Origin: Acidovorax soli
GTDB taxonomy: Bacteria > Pseudomonadota > Gammaproteobacteria > Burkholderiales > Burkholderiaceae_C
Reading direction: 5' to 3'
Length of the DNA stretch: 64,000 nucleotides
Assembly (NCBI RefSeq): GCF_014207955.1
Contig: NZ_JACHLK010000018.1
Location: 1-64,000, forward strand
Below, in pieces: positions 16,007-25,071 of this stretch; position 1 is the first letter of the stretch, and every line of letters begins with the position of its first letter. The notes beneath the pieces were generated by a model, which saw only the letters and a program-made list of their open reading frames with translations, was not told where the DNA came from and searched no databases. The position numbers and the translations under genes are program-made.

Positions 16007-16921
16007 TCAAAGCTCTTTGCGAATGTCGACCAGGCGCGTCAGCCCCCAGATGATCATCAGCACCACCGCGAGCAAAATCACGGCATTGGCCGCCGCCAGC
16101 GGGAACTGCAGGTACGAGGTCTGCACCTGGATGATCTTGCCGATGGAGGCGATCTGCTGGCCCCCCATCACCCCGATGGTCACGAAGTCGCCCATGACGA
16201 TGGTGATCACGAAGATCGACCCGATGATGATGCCGGTGCGCGAGAGCGGCACGATCACGTTCCACAGCGTCTGCCAGCCACTGGCTCCGCTGTCGCTGGC
16301 GGCCTCGATAAGGCTGCGGTCGATGCGCATCATGCTGTTGAAGATGGGCACGATCATGAACATGGTGTACAGGTGCACGAAGGCCAGCACCACCGAAAAA
16401 TCCGAGAACAGCAGCCACTCCACCGGCTGGTCCACCAGGCCGGTACCCACCAGGCCCTGGTTGACCAGGCCGTTGCGCCCCAAGAGCGGCACCCACGAGA
16501 TCATGCGGATCACGTTCGAGGTCCAGAACGGGATGGTGCACAGCACGAACAGTAGCGTCTGCATGCCCGAGGAACGCACATGAAAGGCCAGGAAATAGGC
16601 CACGGTGAAGCCGATCACCAGCGTGATCAGCCACACGAGAAAACTGAACTTGAGCGTTGAATAGTAGGTCTTGAGCGTGACGCACAACCCCTCCGACGCA
16701 TCGCCACAGCCCGCAAAGATGGAGATGTAGTTCTTGAACGTGAAACCGGGCAACAACTCGTACTCGTTGAAGTCCCAGAAGCTGACCATCACGATCAGCG
16801 CCAGCGGCACCAAAAAGAACAGCACGAACACCAGCGTGAACGGCGCCGCCTGCCACCAGGCGGCAATGCCGCGCCCGGGAACGGCAGCAGCAGGCAAAGT
16901 CGGGTTATTGGTGATGCTCAT
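16007..16921 (-). CDS. ABC transporter permease, PotB-like
   Basis: A 304-residue inner-membrane permease, partner of the PotC-like protein. Hydrophobic segments start at about residue 28 (FTLVFVLFFLVPLALIVMV). The EAA loop is present (LIEAASDSGASGWQTLWNV). A post-stop hairpin element separates it from the binding-protein gene, which may lower expression of the permeases relative to the binding protein. Confidence 0.93.
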   Translation of the reverse strand: MSITNNPTLPAAAVPGRGIAAWWQAAPFTLVFVLFFLVPLALIVMVSFWDFNEYELLPGFTFKNYISIFAGCGDASEGLCVTLKTYYSTLKFSFLVWLITLVIGFTVAYFLAFHVRSSGMQTLLFVLCTIPFWTSNVIRMISWVPLLGRNGLVNQGLVGTGLVDQPVEWLLFSDFSVVLAFVHLYTMFMIVPIFNSMMRIDRSLIEAASDSGASGWQTLWNVIVPLSRTGIIIGSIFVITIVMGDFVTIGVMGGQQIASIGKIIQVQTSYLQFPLAAANAVILLAVVLMIIWGLTRLVDIRKEL

Positions 16922-16980
16922 GTGTGCAATTCAGATATCAGCAGCGCCGCACGCTGCCTTCGAAACCGGCGCGGCCAAAG

Positions 16981-17086
16981 GCCAGTGCCCCCGTGCAAGG
17001 GCCGCCCCGCCGCACCGGGGGCGTCCCCCTCCCAGATTGCGAAGCAATATGAGAGAGGGGGAAGGCGCGAAGCGACTCAGGGGGAG
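16981..17086 (-). repeat. Post-stop hairpin element, copy 2
   Basis: Second copy of the element seen after dmpR and the tauE gene, read on the minus strand. It starts at the binding-protein stop codon with CTCCCCCTGAGTCGCTTC. Hairpin: CCCCCT 17025-17030 with AGGGGG 17056-17061 and an inner ATTGC/GCAAT (17036-17040/17044-17048). The apical stem differs from the other copies, while the outer stem is kept. Confidence 0.72.
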
Positions 17087-18385
17087 TTACGCTGCTACAA
17101 ACTCGTTCCACTTCTGGACCATGTAGTTGTTCTCGTCCATCAGCGCGTTCCAGCAGGCGATACCGCCCATGCGCGACTCATAGCTGCCGCCGTCGCGCAC
17201 CGCGCCGGACTTGGCCAGCACGTCGCCGTTAGGGCTCTTGATGTCCTGCGTGGCGGGCTTGCCTTCCATCCAGTAGGCCCACTCGTAGGCTTCCATCTTG
17301 GACTTGGCGGTCTCCAGCACGGCGCTGTAGTAGCCCTGGCGGTTCAGGTAGGCACCAGCCCAGCCGTCCAGGAACCAGTTGATGAACTCGTAAGCGCCGT
17401 CGAGCTTACGGCCCGACAGGGTGGCCGGCAGGCCGAAGCCGGCAGCCCAGGCGCGGTAGCCTTCCTTGAGCGGCTGGAAGTTGCAGGCGATGCCCTTGGT
17501 GCGCACGGCCGTGACGGCAGGGCTCCACATGGACTGGATCACCACCTCGCCCGAGGCCATGAGGTTCACCGACTCGTTGAAGTCCTTCCACAGCGCGCGG
17601 AACTGGCCCTGCTTCTTGGCCTCGATCAGGGTCTTGATCGTCAGGTCGATTTCCTTCTTGGTCATGTTGCCCTTGTCAGGGTACTTGTACAGGCCCAGGG
17701 ACTCGACCACCATGGCGGCGTCCATGATGCCGATGGAAGGAATGTTCAGAATCGCGGCCTTGCCCTTGAACTCGGCATTGAGCAACTCGGCCCAGGAGTT
17801 GATGGGGCGCTTGATCAGGTCGGGGCGGATGCCCAGCGTGTCGGCGTTGTACACGGTGGGGATCAGCGACATGAACTGCGTGGGCGCCGTGGCGAACTTC
17901 TTGGACTTCTCGCCCTCCAGGTAGATCACCTTCTTGGGCGCCGTGCCCTGGTCACCCACGGCCTTGCCGGCCACCATGCCGGTGGTGAACAGCGTGGTGA
18001 TCTTGTCGGCGTTCTTGATGCGCTTGGTGTCGATGCCCTTGAGGTTGCCCGTGGGCACGATCTTCTTGAGCGAGAAGTACTCGGTGTCGATCAGATCGAA
18101 GCTGTTGGGCGCGGTCACGGCGCGCTTGGTCACATCGTCGGTGGTCACGGCCACGTACTGGATCTCGATGCCGGTGTCGGCCTTGAACTTCTCGGCGATG
18201 GCCTTGTCCTGGTTCACAGCCGTGCCCAGGTAGCGCAGCACGATCTTTTCCTGCGCATGCACGGCCGGGAACACGCCGGCGGCCAGGATGCCCGCCGTGC
18301 CTTTGAGCAGCGAGCGGCGCTGCACGCCGCCGGTGGTGTCGGATGCGGCAACAGCGGGGGAATCAGCACGAGAGTCGTCGGACAT
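17087..18385 (-). CDS. ABC transporter substrate-binding protein, PotD-like
   Basis: A 432-residue periplasmic binding protein of the spermidine/putrescine class. The leader carries a twin-arginine pattern (RRSLLKGTAGILAAG from about residue 23) with likely cleavage after VHAQ, so folded export by Tat is plausible. EKIVLRYLGTAVNQDK begins the mature protein. The start at 18385 (MSDDSRADS) is chosen because a longer frame has no ribosome site. Second gene of the operon. Confidence 0.92.
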   Translation of the reverse strand: MSDDSRADSPAVAASDTTGGVQRRSLLKGTAGILAAGVFPAVHAQEKIVLRYLGTAVNQDKAIAEKFKADTGIEIQYVAVTTDDVTKRAVTAPNSFDLIDTEYFSLKKIVPTGNLKGIDTKRIKNADKITTLFTTGMVAGKAVGDQGTAPKKVIYLEGEKSKKFATAPTQFMSLIPTVYNADTLGIRPDLIKRPINSWAELLNAEFKGKAAILNIPSIGIMDAAMVVESLGLYKYPDKGNMTKKEIDLTIKTLIEAKKQGQFRALWKDFNESVNLMASGEVVIQSMWSPAVTAVRTKGIACNFQPLKEGYRAWAAGFGLPATLSGRKLDGAYEFINWFLDGWAGAYLNRQGYYSAVLETAKSKMEAYEWAYWMEGKPATQDIKSPNGDVLAKSGAVRDGGSYESRMGGIACWNALMDENNYMVQKWNEFVAA

Positions 18386-18453
18386 GGGAAAGCTCCTTGG
18401 TTTGCGGGTGGAGGGTTGGGAAACAGACAACAACAACGGACAAAGAAAACAGG

Positions 18454-19560
18454 TCAGGCAGGTACCGCCTGCGCGGTGGCGGTTGCCACCGCAGGTGCAG
18501 CGGCTGGCGCCGTGGCAGGCCGGGTCAACGGGTGGGCCTGCTCAGGCGTCCAGTGCAGCTGCACGGCCTGGCCCACTTCGTAGGGTTGGGCGGCAAAGGC
18601 GGCTTCGGGCACCATCACCGAGTAGGCCGCCGTGGCATTGGCCGACAGGGCCACGCCCTGCTTTTGCAGGCCCAGCAGCACATAGGTGCCCTGGTATTCC
18701 ACATCGGTCACCACGGCCTGCATGTGCTGGGCGCCCCAGGGCAGCGGCGAGCCCTGCGGCAGCACCTGCAGGTGGTCGGTGCGCACACCGACCTTGCCAT
18801 CCGGCGTGTCGATCACGTTGTGGCCCCCCATGAAGCGCGCCACGAATTCGCTGGCAGGCCGGTTGTAGACCTCGAGGGGCGAGCCGACCTGCTCGATCAC
18901 GCCGTGGTTCATCACCACCATGGTGTCGGCCAGGGCCATGGCCTCTTCTTGCGAATGGGTCACGTGGATGAAGGTCAGGCCCAGCTCCTTCTGCCAGCGG
19001 CGCAGCTCGGCGCGCATCTGGATGCGCAGGAACGGGTCGAGCGCCGACAGCGGCTCATCGAGCAGCAGCACGCGCGGCTGGGTGATCAGGGCACGCGCCA
19101 GCGCCACGCGCTGCTGCTGCCCGCCCGAGAGCTCGGCCGGCTTGCGCTCGGCCAGGTGGCCCATGGCCACGCGTTCGAGCAGGTCGCGCGCCTTGGCCTG
19201 GCGCTCGGCCTTGGCCACGCCCTTCATCTTGAGGCTGAAGGCCACGTTGTCCAGCGCAGACAGGTGCGGGAACAGCGCAAAGCTCTGGAACATCATGGCC
19301 GTGCCGCGCGCCGCAGCGGGCAGGTCGGTGATGTTGCGGTTCTCGAGCAGGATGTCGCCGCTGGTCACCGACTCGTGTCCGGCGATCATGCGCAAGGTGG
19401 TGCTCTTGCCGCAGCCCGAAGGGCCCAGCAGGCAGCAGTAGCTGCCGCTGGCGATGCGCAGGTTGATCGCATCCACGGCGGGCTTGCCGCTGGCATAGCG
19501 CTTGGTGAGCGCCACGATCTCGATGGCGGCCGGGGGCTGGGCAGGCGTGGTGTCTTGCAT
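18454..19560 (-). CDS. ABC transporter ATPase, PotA-like
   Basis: A 368-residue ATPase of the PotA/FbpC class. Walker A GPSGCGKST, Q-loop QSFALFPH, signature LSGGQQQR, Walker B LLLDEP and the switch His (HVTHSQEEA) are all present, followed by a C-terminal TOBE-like domain (about 270-340). The C-terminal 20 residues are low-complexity Ala/Pro. First gene of the transporter operon (ATPase, binding protein, two permeases, GntR, racemase). Confidence 0.95.
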   Translation of the reverse strand: MQDTTPAQPPAAIEIVALTKRYASGKPAVDAINLRIASGSYCCLLGPSGCGKSTTLRMIAGHESVTSGDILLENRNITDLPAAARGTAMMFQSFALFPHLSALDNVAFSLKMKGVAKAERQAKARDLLERVAMGHLAERKPAELSGGQQQRVALARALITQPRVLLLDEPLSALDPFLRIQMRAELRRWQKELGLTFIHVTHSQEEAMALADTMVVMNHGVIEQVGSPLEVYNRPASEFVARFMGGHNVIDTPDGKVGVRTDHLQVLPQGSPLPWGAQHMQAVVTDVEYQGTYVLLGLQKQGVALSANATAAYSVMVPEAAFAAQPYEVGQAVQLHWTPEQAHPLTRPATAPAAAPAVATATAQAVPA

Positions 19561-19613
19561 GCCTGGGCTTACGCAAACCACGTGCCAGGTTTTGCACACA
19601 ATGTTTGGTGCAG

Positions 19614-19625
19614 TTTGTATACAAA
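19614..19625. promoter_or_regulatory. Candidate GntR/FCD operator upstream of the ABC operon
   Basis: TTTGTATACAAA is a perfect 12-bp palindrome, 54 bp upstream of the ATPase start codon. Its core TTGTATACAA fits the TNGT-N2/3-ACNA pattern of FCD-type GntR proteins. The fifth gene of the operon encodes such a regulator, so autoregulation is likely. Confidence 0.6.
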
Positions 19626-19839
19626 ATGCACCGTTGCTGTGCGCAAGCCCGCCCGGAGCGGGTGCAGGCGGCACCAAAATCGACCGCAGCGCCCGTCGCG
19701 CAAGCACCACATACGCCATTCGGCACCAATGCCGTTCCTCGGACAAGTGTCCTGCCGGCCCGGTCGCTGGCTATACTGGCTGTTCACGGAAACATTTCTT
19801 TACGTCCGCCCGCCCAGCGTTCCCCACCCTCCCCGCAGG

Positions 19840-20973
19840 ATGACGAACCTCGACCCTCGCTCCATGATCGCCCTGGCGGGGTTCATGTCCGCCCTGATGG
19901 CCATCGTGCTGGCCTGCATGCGGCGCTACTACCCACCCCACATCCGGGGCATCGGCGCCTGGGCGGCGGCCCCCGTGTTCTGGCTCGCCTCCACCGCCCT
20001 GTTCAGTTCGCGCGGCCTGGTGCCCGACTGGATGGGCCTGGTGGGTGCCAACACCCTGCTGGTGCTGGGCACCATGACCTACTACATGGGCACGCGCGCC
20101 TTCCTGGGGCACCGCCACACCTGGCGCATCTGGAGTGGCGTGCTGCTGCTGTGCCTGGGCGTCTTCACCTGGCTGTCCTACGGCTGGCCCAACTACGAGG
20201 CCCGGCTGACCTTCTTCACGCTGGTGATGTCGTGCATCTATGGCGCGCAGCTGCGCTTTCTGCTGCGCTTTGGCGGCAGCAACTTTCCGGTGCGGCTGGT
20301 GGAGGTGGTGCTGGTGCTGCACCTGGCAACCCTGCTGATGCGCCTGGGCTCCATCTTTGCCGGGCACACGGGCGCCAACCTCATGGAGCCGTCGATCTAC
20401 CAGAACCTGTACATCGGCGCCTACGCGCTCACGGTGCTCATGCTGTCCATCGGCGCGCTGCTCATGGCCACCGATCGCCTGCGCACCGAGCTAGAGCACC
20501 TGGCCACGCACGACTCGCTGACCCCGGCACTCAACCGGCGCGCGCTGCTGCAGCGCTGCGAGGAGGAGATCGAGCGCGCGCGCCGCTACGGCGGCGGCCC
20601 CTCGCTGATGATGCTGGACCTGGACCACTTCAAGGCCGTGAACGACAGCTGCGGCCACCAGCACGGCGACGCCGTGCTGGTGCACTTCGTGGGCCGCACC
20701 CTGGCCGTGCTGCGCACGCCCGACCGCATGGGCCGCTATGGCGGCGAGGAATTCATGGTGCTGCTGCCCGGTACCGACGCGACGGCCGCGCTCAACGTGG
20801 CGCGGCGCATCCACGCCACACTGGCCGTGGGCCATGCGCTCGACTGCAAGGTGAGCATCGGCCTCACGCAATGGACGGGGCCTGAGGACACGCTGGATGC
20901 CATGCTGGCACGTGCGGACGCGGCGCTGTACCGCGCCAAAGCGCAAGGCCGCAACCAGACCGTGGTCGGTTAG
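19840..20973 (+). CDS. Membrane-anchored diguanylate cyclase
   Basis: A 377-residue protein with an N-terminal membrane region of about six hydrophobic segments (1-210) and a C-terminal GGDEF domain. The active site reads GGEEF at 301-305, and an inhibitory I-site RxxD at 292-295 (RTPD) precedes it with the correct 5-residue gap. It should make c-di-GMP from GTP with product inhibition. The start ATG at 19840 follows GCAGG. It stands alone, divergent from the ABC operon and convergent with the lyase gene, so its signal is unknown. Confidence 0.93.
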   Translation: MTNLDPRSMIALAGFMSALMAIVLACMRRYYPPHIRGIGAWAAAPVFWLASTALFSSRGLVPDWMGLVGANTLLVLGTMTYYMGTRAFLGHRHTWRIWSGVLLLCLGVFTWLSYGWPNYEARLTFFTLVMSCIYGAQLRFLLRFGGSNFPVRLVEVVLVLHLATLLMRLGSIFAGHTGANLMEPSIYQNLYIGAYALTVLMLSIGALLMATDRLRTELEHLATHDSLTPALNRRALLQRCEEEIERARRYGGGPSLMMLDLDHFKAVNDSCGHQHGDAVLVHFVGRTLAVLRTPDRMGRYGGEEFMVLLPGTDATAALNVARRIHATLAVGHALDCKVSIGLTQWTGPEDTLDAMLARADAALYRAKAQGRNQTVVG

Positions 20974-20977
20974 CGCC

Positions 20978-21832
20978 TCAGGCCCGCGCCACCAGGCGTG
21001 CAGCCAACGCCAGCACCGGCGCATCGACCATGCGGCCATCGAGCCGGAACACGGCACCACCGTGCGCGGGCGCCGCCTCCAGCACCCTTGCAGCCCACGC
21101 CAGTTCCTCCGGTCCCGGGGCAAACGCTGCCTGCACCGGCGCCACCTGGGCGGGGTGGATGCACAGCTTGCCGCCAAAGCCCAGGCGCCGGCTGCGTGCC
21201 GTGTCTTGCTGCAGGCGCGGCAGGTCGTCCGTGGCCGTGGTCACGCCATCCACCGGCGCGGCCAGGCCGGCGCGGCGCGAAGCGCGCGCGAATGCTAGGC
21301 GCACGGGCAGCAGTTCGGCCTCGTCGGGGCCGCACTCCATGCCCAGATCGACCTGGAAGTCGAGGTGGCCAAAGGCCAGACGCACCACCTGGGGGGCCCG
21401 GGCCAGGGTGTCGAGCGCATCCAGCCCGGCATTCGATTCGACCAGCGGCACCAGCAGGCCCTCTGGGCCGAGGGCGTTGGCCACGGCCTGGAGCACCCCG
21501 GCCGACTCGGCCTTGGCCACCATGGCGCCCGCCAGGCCCTGCGCCACGCAGGCGGCCACCGCGGCTACGTCGTCGGCATGCCAGGGGGTGCCGGCGGCGT
21601 TGGTGCGCACCAGCAGGCGCGCGCGCTCGCCGGGCTCCAGGCCCTGCACGGCGGACAGCAGGGCGGTGCGCGCCGCAGCCTTGTCATCGGGTGCGACCGC
21701 ATCCTCCAGGTCCACGACCACGGCGCCTGCACCACTGGCCAATGCCTTGGCGATGCGCTCGGGCCGTGTGGCAGGAACGAACAGGAAGGTGGTGGCGCGG
21801 GCAATGGCGCCTTGCACTGAAGGCATGCCCAT
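20978..21832 (-). CDS. HpcH/HpaI aldolase / CitE-like CoA-ester lyase
   Basis: A 284-residue TIM-barrel lyase of the CitE family. The signature FVPATRPERIAKAL and VVVDLEDAV occur near the N terminus, and the metal ligands Glu (LVESNAG) and Asp (GHLDFQVDLG) are in place. Free-standing CitE-like proteins cleave citramalyl-CoA, malyl-CoA or similar. Its ATG overlaps the CoA-transferase stop (TGATG), so substrate hand-over from that enzyme is likely: the transferase activates an acid and this lyase splits it. Confidence 0.88.
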   Translation of the reverse strand: MGMPSVQGAIARATTFLFVPATRPERIAKALASGAGAVVVDLEDAVAPDDKAAARTALLSAVQGLEPGERARLLVRTNAAGTPWHADDVAAVAACVAQGLAGAMVAKAESAGVLQAVANALGPEGLLVPLVESNAGLDALDTLARAPQVVRLAFGHLDFQVDLGMECGPDEAELLPVRLAFARASRRAGLAAPVDGVTTATDDLPRLQQDTARSRRLGFGGKLCIHPAQVAPVQAAFAPGPEELAWAARVLEAAPAHGGAVFRLDGRMVDAPVLALAARLVARA

Positions 21833-23013
21833 CAGATGGCCTTGCTGGCGCGCAGCGCGGCCACTTGTTCGTCATTGCGCCCCAGGGCGCGCAGGATGGC
21901 CTCAGTGTGCTCGCCCACGGCAGGGATCGGGTCCATGCGGTAGGCAAAGCTGCTGTGCGCACCGGGGGGCAGCAGTGCATCGAGCGGGCCCTCGGGCGTG
22001 TCCACCTGCTGCACCCGGCCGCGCGCCTGCAGCTGCGGGTGGGCCCAGACCTCGGCCATGGTGTTCATGCGGGCGTTGGCAATGTGCGCGTCTTCCAACC
22101 GCCCAATGACCTGGGCGGCCGTGAGCGTGCCGAACACTGCCAGGATCAAGGCCTTGAGTTCGGCGCGGTGCTCGTTGCGCCGGGCATTGCTGTCAAAGCG
22201 CGGATCGTCCGCCAGCCCCGGCTGCAGCATCACGTGTTCGCAGAACAGCTTCCACTCGCGCTCGTTCTGCAGGCCCAGCATCACCGTGCCGCCGTCGCCC
22301 GCGACAAACGGACCATAGGGGTAGATGGTGGCGTGCGAGGCCGCATTGCGCGGCGGCGGCGTGGCGCCGCCATAGGCGTAGTACAGGGGAAAACCCATCC
22401 ACTCGGCCAGCGATTCGAGCATGGACACATCGATGCGCGAGCCCTGCCCCGTCTTCTCGCGCTGCATCAGCGCGGCCAGCACGCTGGTGTAGGCATACAT
22501 GCCCGCCGCAATGTCGGCAATCGAGTTGCCCGACTTGCAGGGTTCCTCGGGCGTGCCGGTCACCGAGAGATAGCCCGCCTCGCTCTGGATCAGCAGGTCG
22601 TAGGCCTTCTTGTCGCGGTAAGGGCCATCGCTGCCGTAGCCCGAGATATCGCAGACGACGAGGCGCGGGTTTTGCACCTGCAAGGCCTCCCACGACAGGC
22701 CCATGCGCGCGGCGGCGCCGGGCGCGAGGTTCTGCACCAGCACGTCGGCGCTGGCCAGCAGCTCCCACAGCACGGCCAGGGCCTCGGGCTGCTTGAGGTC
22801 GAGCGTGAGGCTTTCCTTGGAGCGGTTGACCCAGACGAAGTGCGAGGCCATGCCCTGGGCGCGCGTGTCGTAGTCGCGCGCAAAGTCGCCGCCGCCCGGG
22901 CGCTCGACCTTGATGACGCGCGCCCCCAGGTCGGCCAGCTGGCGGGTGCAGAACGGGGCGGCGATCGCATGCTCGAGCGACACCACCGTGATGTGGTCCA
23001 GGGGGCGGGTCAT
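21832..23013 (-). CDS. Family III (CaiB/BaiF) CoA-transferase
   Basis: A 393-residue CoA-transferase of the Frc/CaiB family, which forms interlocked dimers and uses an aspartyl-CoA intermediate. The catalytic Asp is in AYDLLIQSEAGYLS, and the N terminus (LEHAIAAPFCTRQLADLGARV) is typical. I use ATG 23013 with AAGAA upstream rather than the TTG at 23028. With the CitE-like lyase it resembles itaconate/citramalate-type pathways, where a transferase makes citramalyl-CoA. The real acid is unknown. Confidence 0.9.
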   Translation of the reverse strand: MTRPLDHITVVSLEHAIAAPFCTRQLADLGARVIKVERPGGGDFARDYDTRAQGMASHFVWVNRSKESLTLDLKQPEALAVLWELLASADVLVQNLAPGAAARMGLSWEALQVQNPRLVVCDISGYGSDGPYRDKKAYDLLIQSEAGYLSVTGTPEEPCKSGNSIADIAAGMYAYTSVLAALMQREKTGQGSRIDVSMLESLAEWMGFPLYYAYGGATPPPRNAASHATIYPYGPFVAGDGGTVMLGLQNEREWKLFCEHVMLQPGLADDPRFDSNARRNEHRAELKALILAVFGTLTAAQVIGRLEDAHIANARMNTMAEVWAHPQLQARGRVQQVDTPEGPLDALLPPGAHSSFAYRMDPIPAVGEHTEAILRALGRNDEQVAALRASKAI

Positions 23014-23033
23014 GGCAGTGTTCTTCAACTCAG

Positions 23034-24008
23034 TCAGTCAACCGTGGCGCCGGAAGTCTTGACCACCTTGGCCCACTTCGTGAGGTCTTCCTGCAGCAGC
23101 GCGGCGAATTGATCGGGCGTGGTCTTGGGTGCAATCTCCACACCCTGCAGCTCCAGCTTGTCGCGCAGGTCCTTGGCGGTCAATGCGGAGGCCATGCCGT
23201 CCTGCAGTTTGGACTGGGTATCGGCCGGCAAGCCCGCGGGAGCGAACAGGCCGATCCACAGCGTGCCGTTGTAGCCGGCCACGGTCTCTGCAATGGTGGG
23301 CACATCGGGCAATACGGGCGAGCGCGTGGCGCCGCTCACCGCCAGGGCGCGCAGCTTGCCGGCCTTGATGTGCGAGAGCGCCGAGGGCATGCTCGCAAAC
23401 ACGATGGGCAACTGGCCGCCCAGCACGTCGTTGATCGCCGGGGCCACGCCCTTGTAGGGCACATGCTGCAGCTGGATGCCGGCCATGCTGTTGAGCATTT
23501 CGCCGAGCAGGTGGTTGAGCGTGCCGTTGCCGGCCGATGCGTACTGGTAGTGGCCGGGCTTGGATTTCGCCAAGGCCACCAGTTCCGCCATGTTGCGCGC
23601 AGGGAACGATGGGTTGACCAGCAGCACATTGGGCACAGCACCGATCAGGCCCACGGGCTTGAAGTCCTTGACCGGGTCGAAGCCGGGGTTCTTGAAAAGG
23701 GCGGGGTTGATGGCCTGGCTGCTGCTGATGGTCATGAGCAGGGTGTAGCCGTCCTTGGGCGCCTTGGCCACGAACTGCGTGCCGATGTTGCCGCCCGCGC
23801 CGGGCCGGTTCTCCACCACGGTGGCGCCGCCCAGCACCTCGCCGAGCTTCTGGCCCACCAGGCGGCCCACGATGTCGTTGGTGCCGCCGGCGGCCTGGGG
23901 CACGACCAGGGTGATGGGGCGGTTGGGGTAGCTGGCCTGGGCGGTGGCCAGCAGGGGTGCGGCCAGCAGGGCAGCGAGGGCGGTGCGGCGCGAGGCGGTG
24001 AACTTCAT
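23034..24008 (-). CDS. Bug/TctC-family periplasmic binding protein
   Basis: A 324-residue Bug receptor with a Sec signal (RRTALAALLAAPLLATAQA) and the mature start SYPNRPITLVVPQAAGGTND. It is the first gene of the bug / CoA-transferase / lyase operon, facing a LysR gene. It probably captures the carboxylate metabolised by those enzymes. Start at ATG 24008, the only Met before the signal peptide. It resembles the other two Bug proteins in this window in layout but not closely in sequence. Confidence 0.93.
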   Translation of the reverse strand: MKFTASRRTALAALLAAPLLATAQASYPNRPITLVVPQAAGGTNDIVGRLVGQKLGEVLGGATVVENRPGAGGNIGTQFVAKAPKDGYTLLMTISSSQAINPALFKNPGFDPVKDFKPVGLIGAVPNVLLVNPSFPARNMAELVALAKSKPGHYQYASAGNGTLNHLLGEMLNSMAGIQLQHVPYKGVAPAINDVLGGQLPIVFASMPSALSHIKAGKLRALAVSGATRSPVLPDVPTIAETVAGYNGTLWIGLFAPAGLPADTQSKLQDGMASALTAKDLRDKLELQGVEIAPKTTPDQFAALLQEDLTKWAKVVKTSGATVD

Positions 24009-24080
24009 GCGGTGTGTCTCCAGCGTGTTCTCGGAAAGTGGCGCATGTTCGCCCGCCAGACCGCTTCGCACAATCACGCA

Positions 24081-24111
24081 TTTCGGAACCGGGCTTTCGG
24101 AATTTCCGAAA
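24081..24111. promoter_or_regulatory. Candidate LysR operator array
   Basis: TTTCGGAA occurs at 24081-24088 and again at 24095-24102, and the second copy forms a perfect inverted repeat with TTCCGAAA at 24104-24111 (1-bp centre). It lies between the bug gene (start 24008) and the LysR gene (start 24142). The spacing of 14 bp between direct copies suits tandem LysR binding. Confidence 0.6.
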
Positions 24112-24141
24112 CCTCGCGGCCCTGGGCGGTACCATGGCGCC

Positions 24142-25065
24142 ATGCAGTTCGACCTGACCGACCTGCGCCTGTTCGTGCTCACGGCCGAGCAAGGCGCCCT
24201 CTCCCGTGCCGCTGCTGCGCGCCACCTGTCGCTGGCAGCGGCCAGTGCGCGCATCAAGGCCCTGGAGGAGCAGGCGGGCATGCCCCTGCTGTACCGCGAG
24301 GCGCGCGGCATGCGCACCACGCCCGCGGGCGAGGCCTTTCTGCACCATGCGCGCGGCGTGCTGCGCCAGGCCGAGCAGTTGCGCGCCGACCTGCAGGAGT
24401 ACAGCGGCGGCCTGCGCGGCCATGTGCGCGTGTTCGCCAACACCACGGCGGTGACGGACTTCATGCCCGAGATCCTGCCCGCCTTCCTCGCGGCGAACCC
24501 GCGCGTGAACGTGGAGCTTCAGGAAACACCGAACGCCGAGATCCCGCGCGGTGTGCGCGACGGGCGTGCCGACATCGGCATCGTGGCCGGCCAGGTGGAC
24601 ACCCTGGGCTTGCAAGCCATCCACTTCAGCACCGACCGCCTGGCCCTCGTGGTGCCACGTGGCCACCGCTTTGCACGGCGCAGGCGCATGGCCTTTGCGC
24701 AGACGCTGGACGAGCCCATGGTGGGCATGCACCCGGCCAGCACGCTGCAGACCTTTCTGGCCCAGGTGACCGAGCAGCTCGGCCAGACGCAAAAGCTGCG
24801 TGTGCAGCTGTCGAGCTTCGACGCCATGTGCCGCATGATCGGCGCCGGGGTGGGCATCGGCATCGTGCCCGAGAGCGCGGCACGCCGCTACCTCGATCCC
24901 ATGGGCCTGGTGCTGATCGAGCTGGACGACACCTGGAGCGTGCGCGAGCGCTACATCCTGGTGCGCGAGTCAGGGCGCATACCGGCGTATGCGCAGGCGC
25001 TCATTGACCTGCTGCGCGCGCACCACCAGGCCCCGGCCGAAAAACCCGCACGCCGCAGGCGCTGA
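24142..25065 (+). CDS. LysR-family transcriptional regulator
   Basis: A 307-residue LysR protein: N-terminal HTH (LRLFVLTAEQGALSRAAAAR, about 8-27) and a substrate-binding domain starting near residue 90. It diverges from the bug / CoA-transferase / lyase operon and probably controls it in response to the acid that operon degrades. ATG 24142 is the first Met with the LysR start FDLTDLRLF. The C terminus is Arg-rich (KPARRRR). It ends 6 bp from the convergent cobT stop. Confidence 0.92.
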   Translation: MQFDLTDLRLFVLTAEQGALSRAAAARHLSLAAASARIKALEEQAGMPLLYREARGMRTTPAGEAFLHHARGVLRQAEQLRADLQEYSGGLRGHVRVFANTTAVTDFMPEILPAFLAANPRVNVELQETPNAEIPRGVRDGRADIGIVAGQVDTLGLQAIHFSTDRLALVVPRGHRFARRRRMAFAQTLDEPMVGMHPASTLQTFLAQVTEQLGQTQKLRVQLSSFDAMCRMIGAGVGIGIVPESAARRYLDPMGLVLIELDDTWSVRERYILVRESGRIPAYAQALIDLLRAHHQAPAEKPARRRR

Positions 25066-25071
25066 GCTGCA

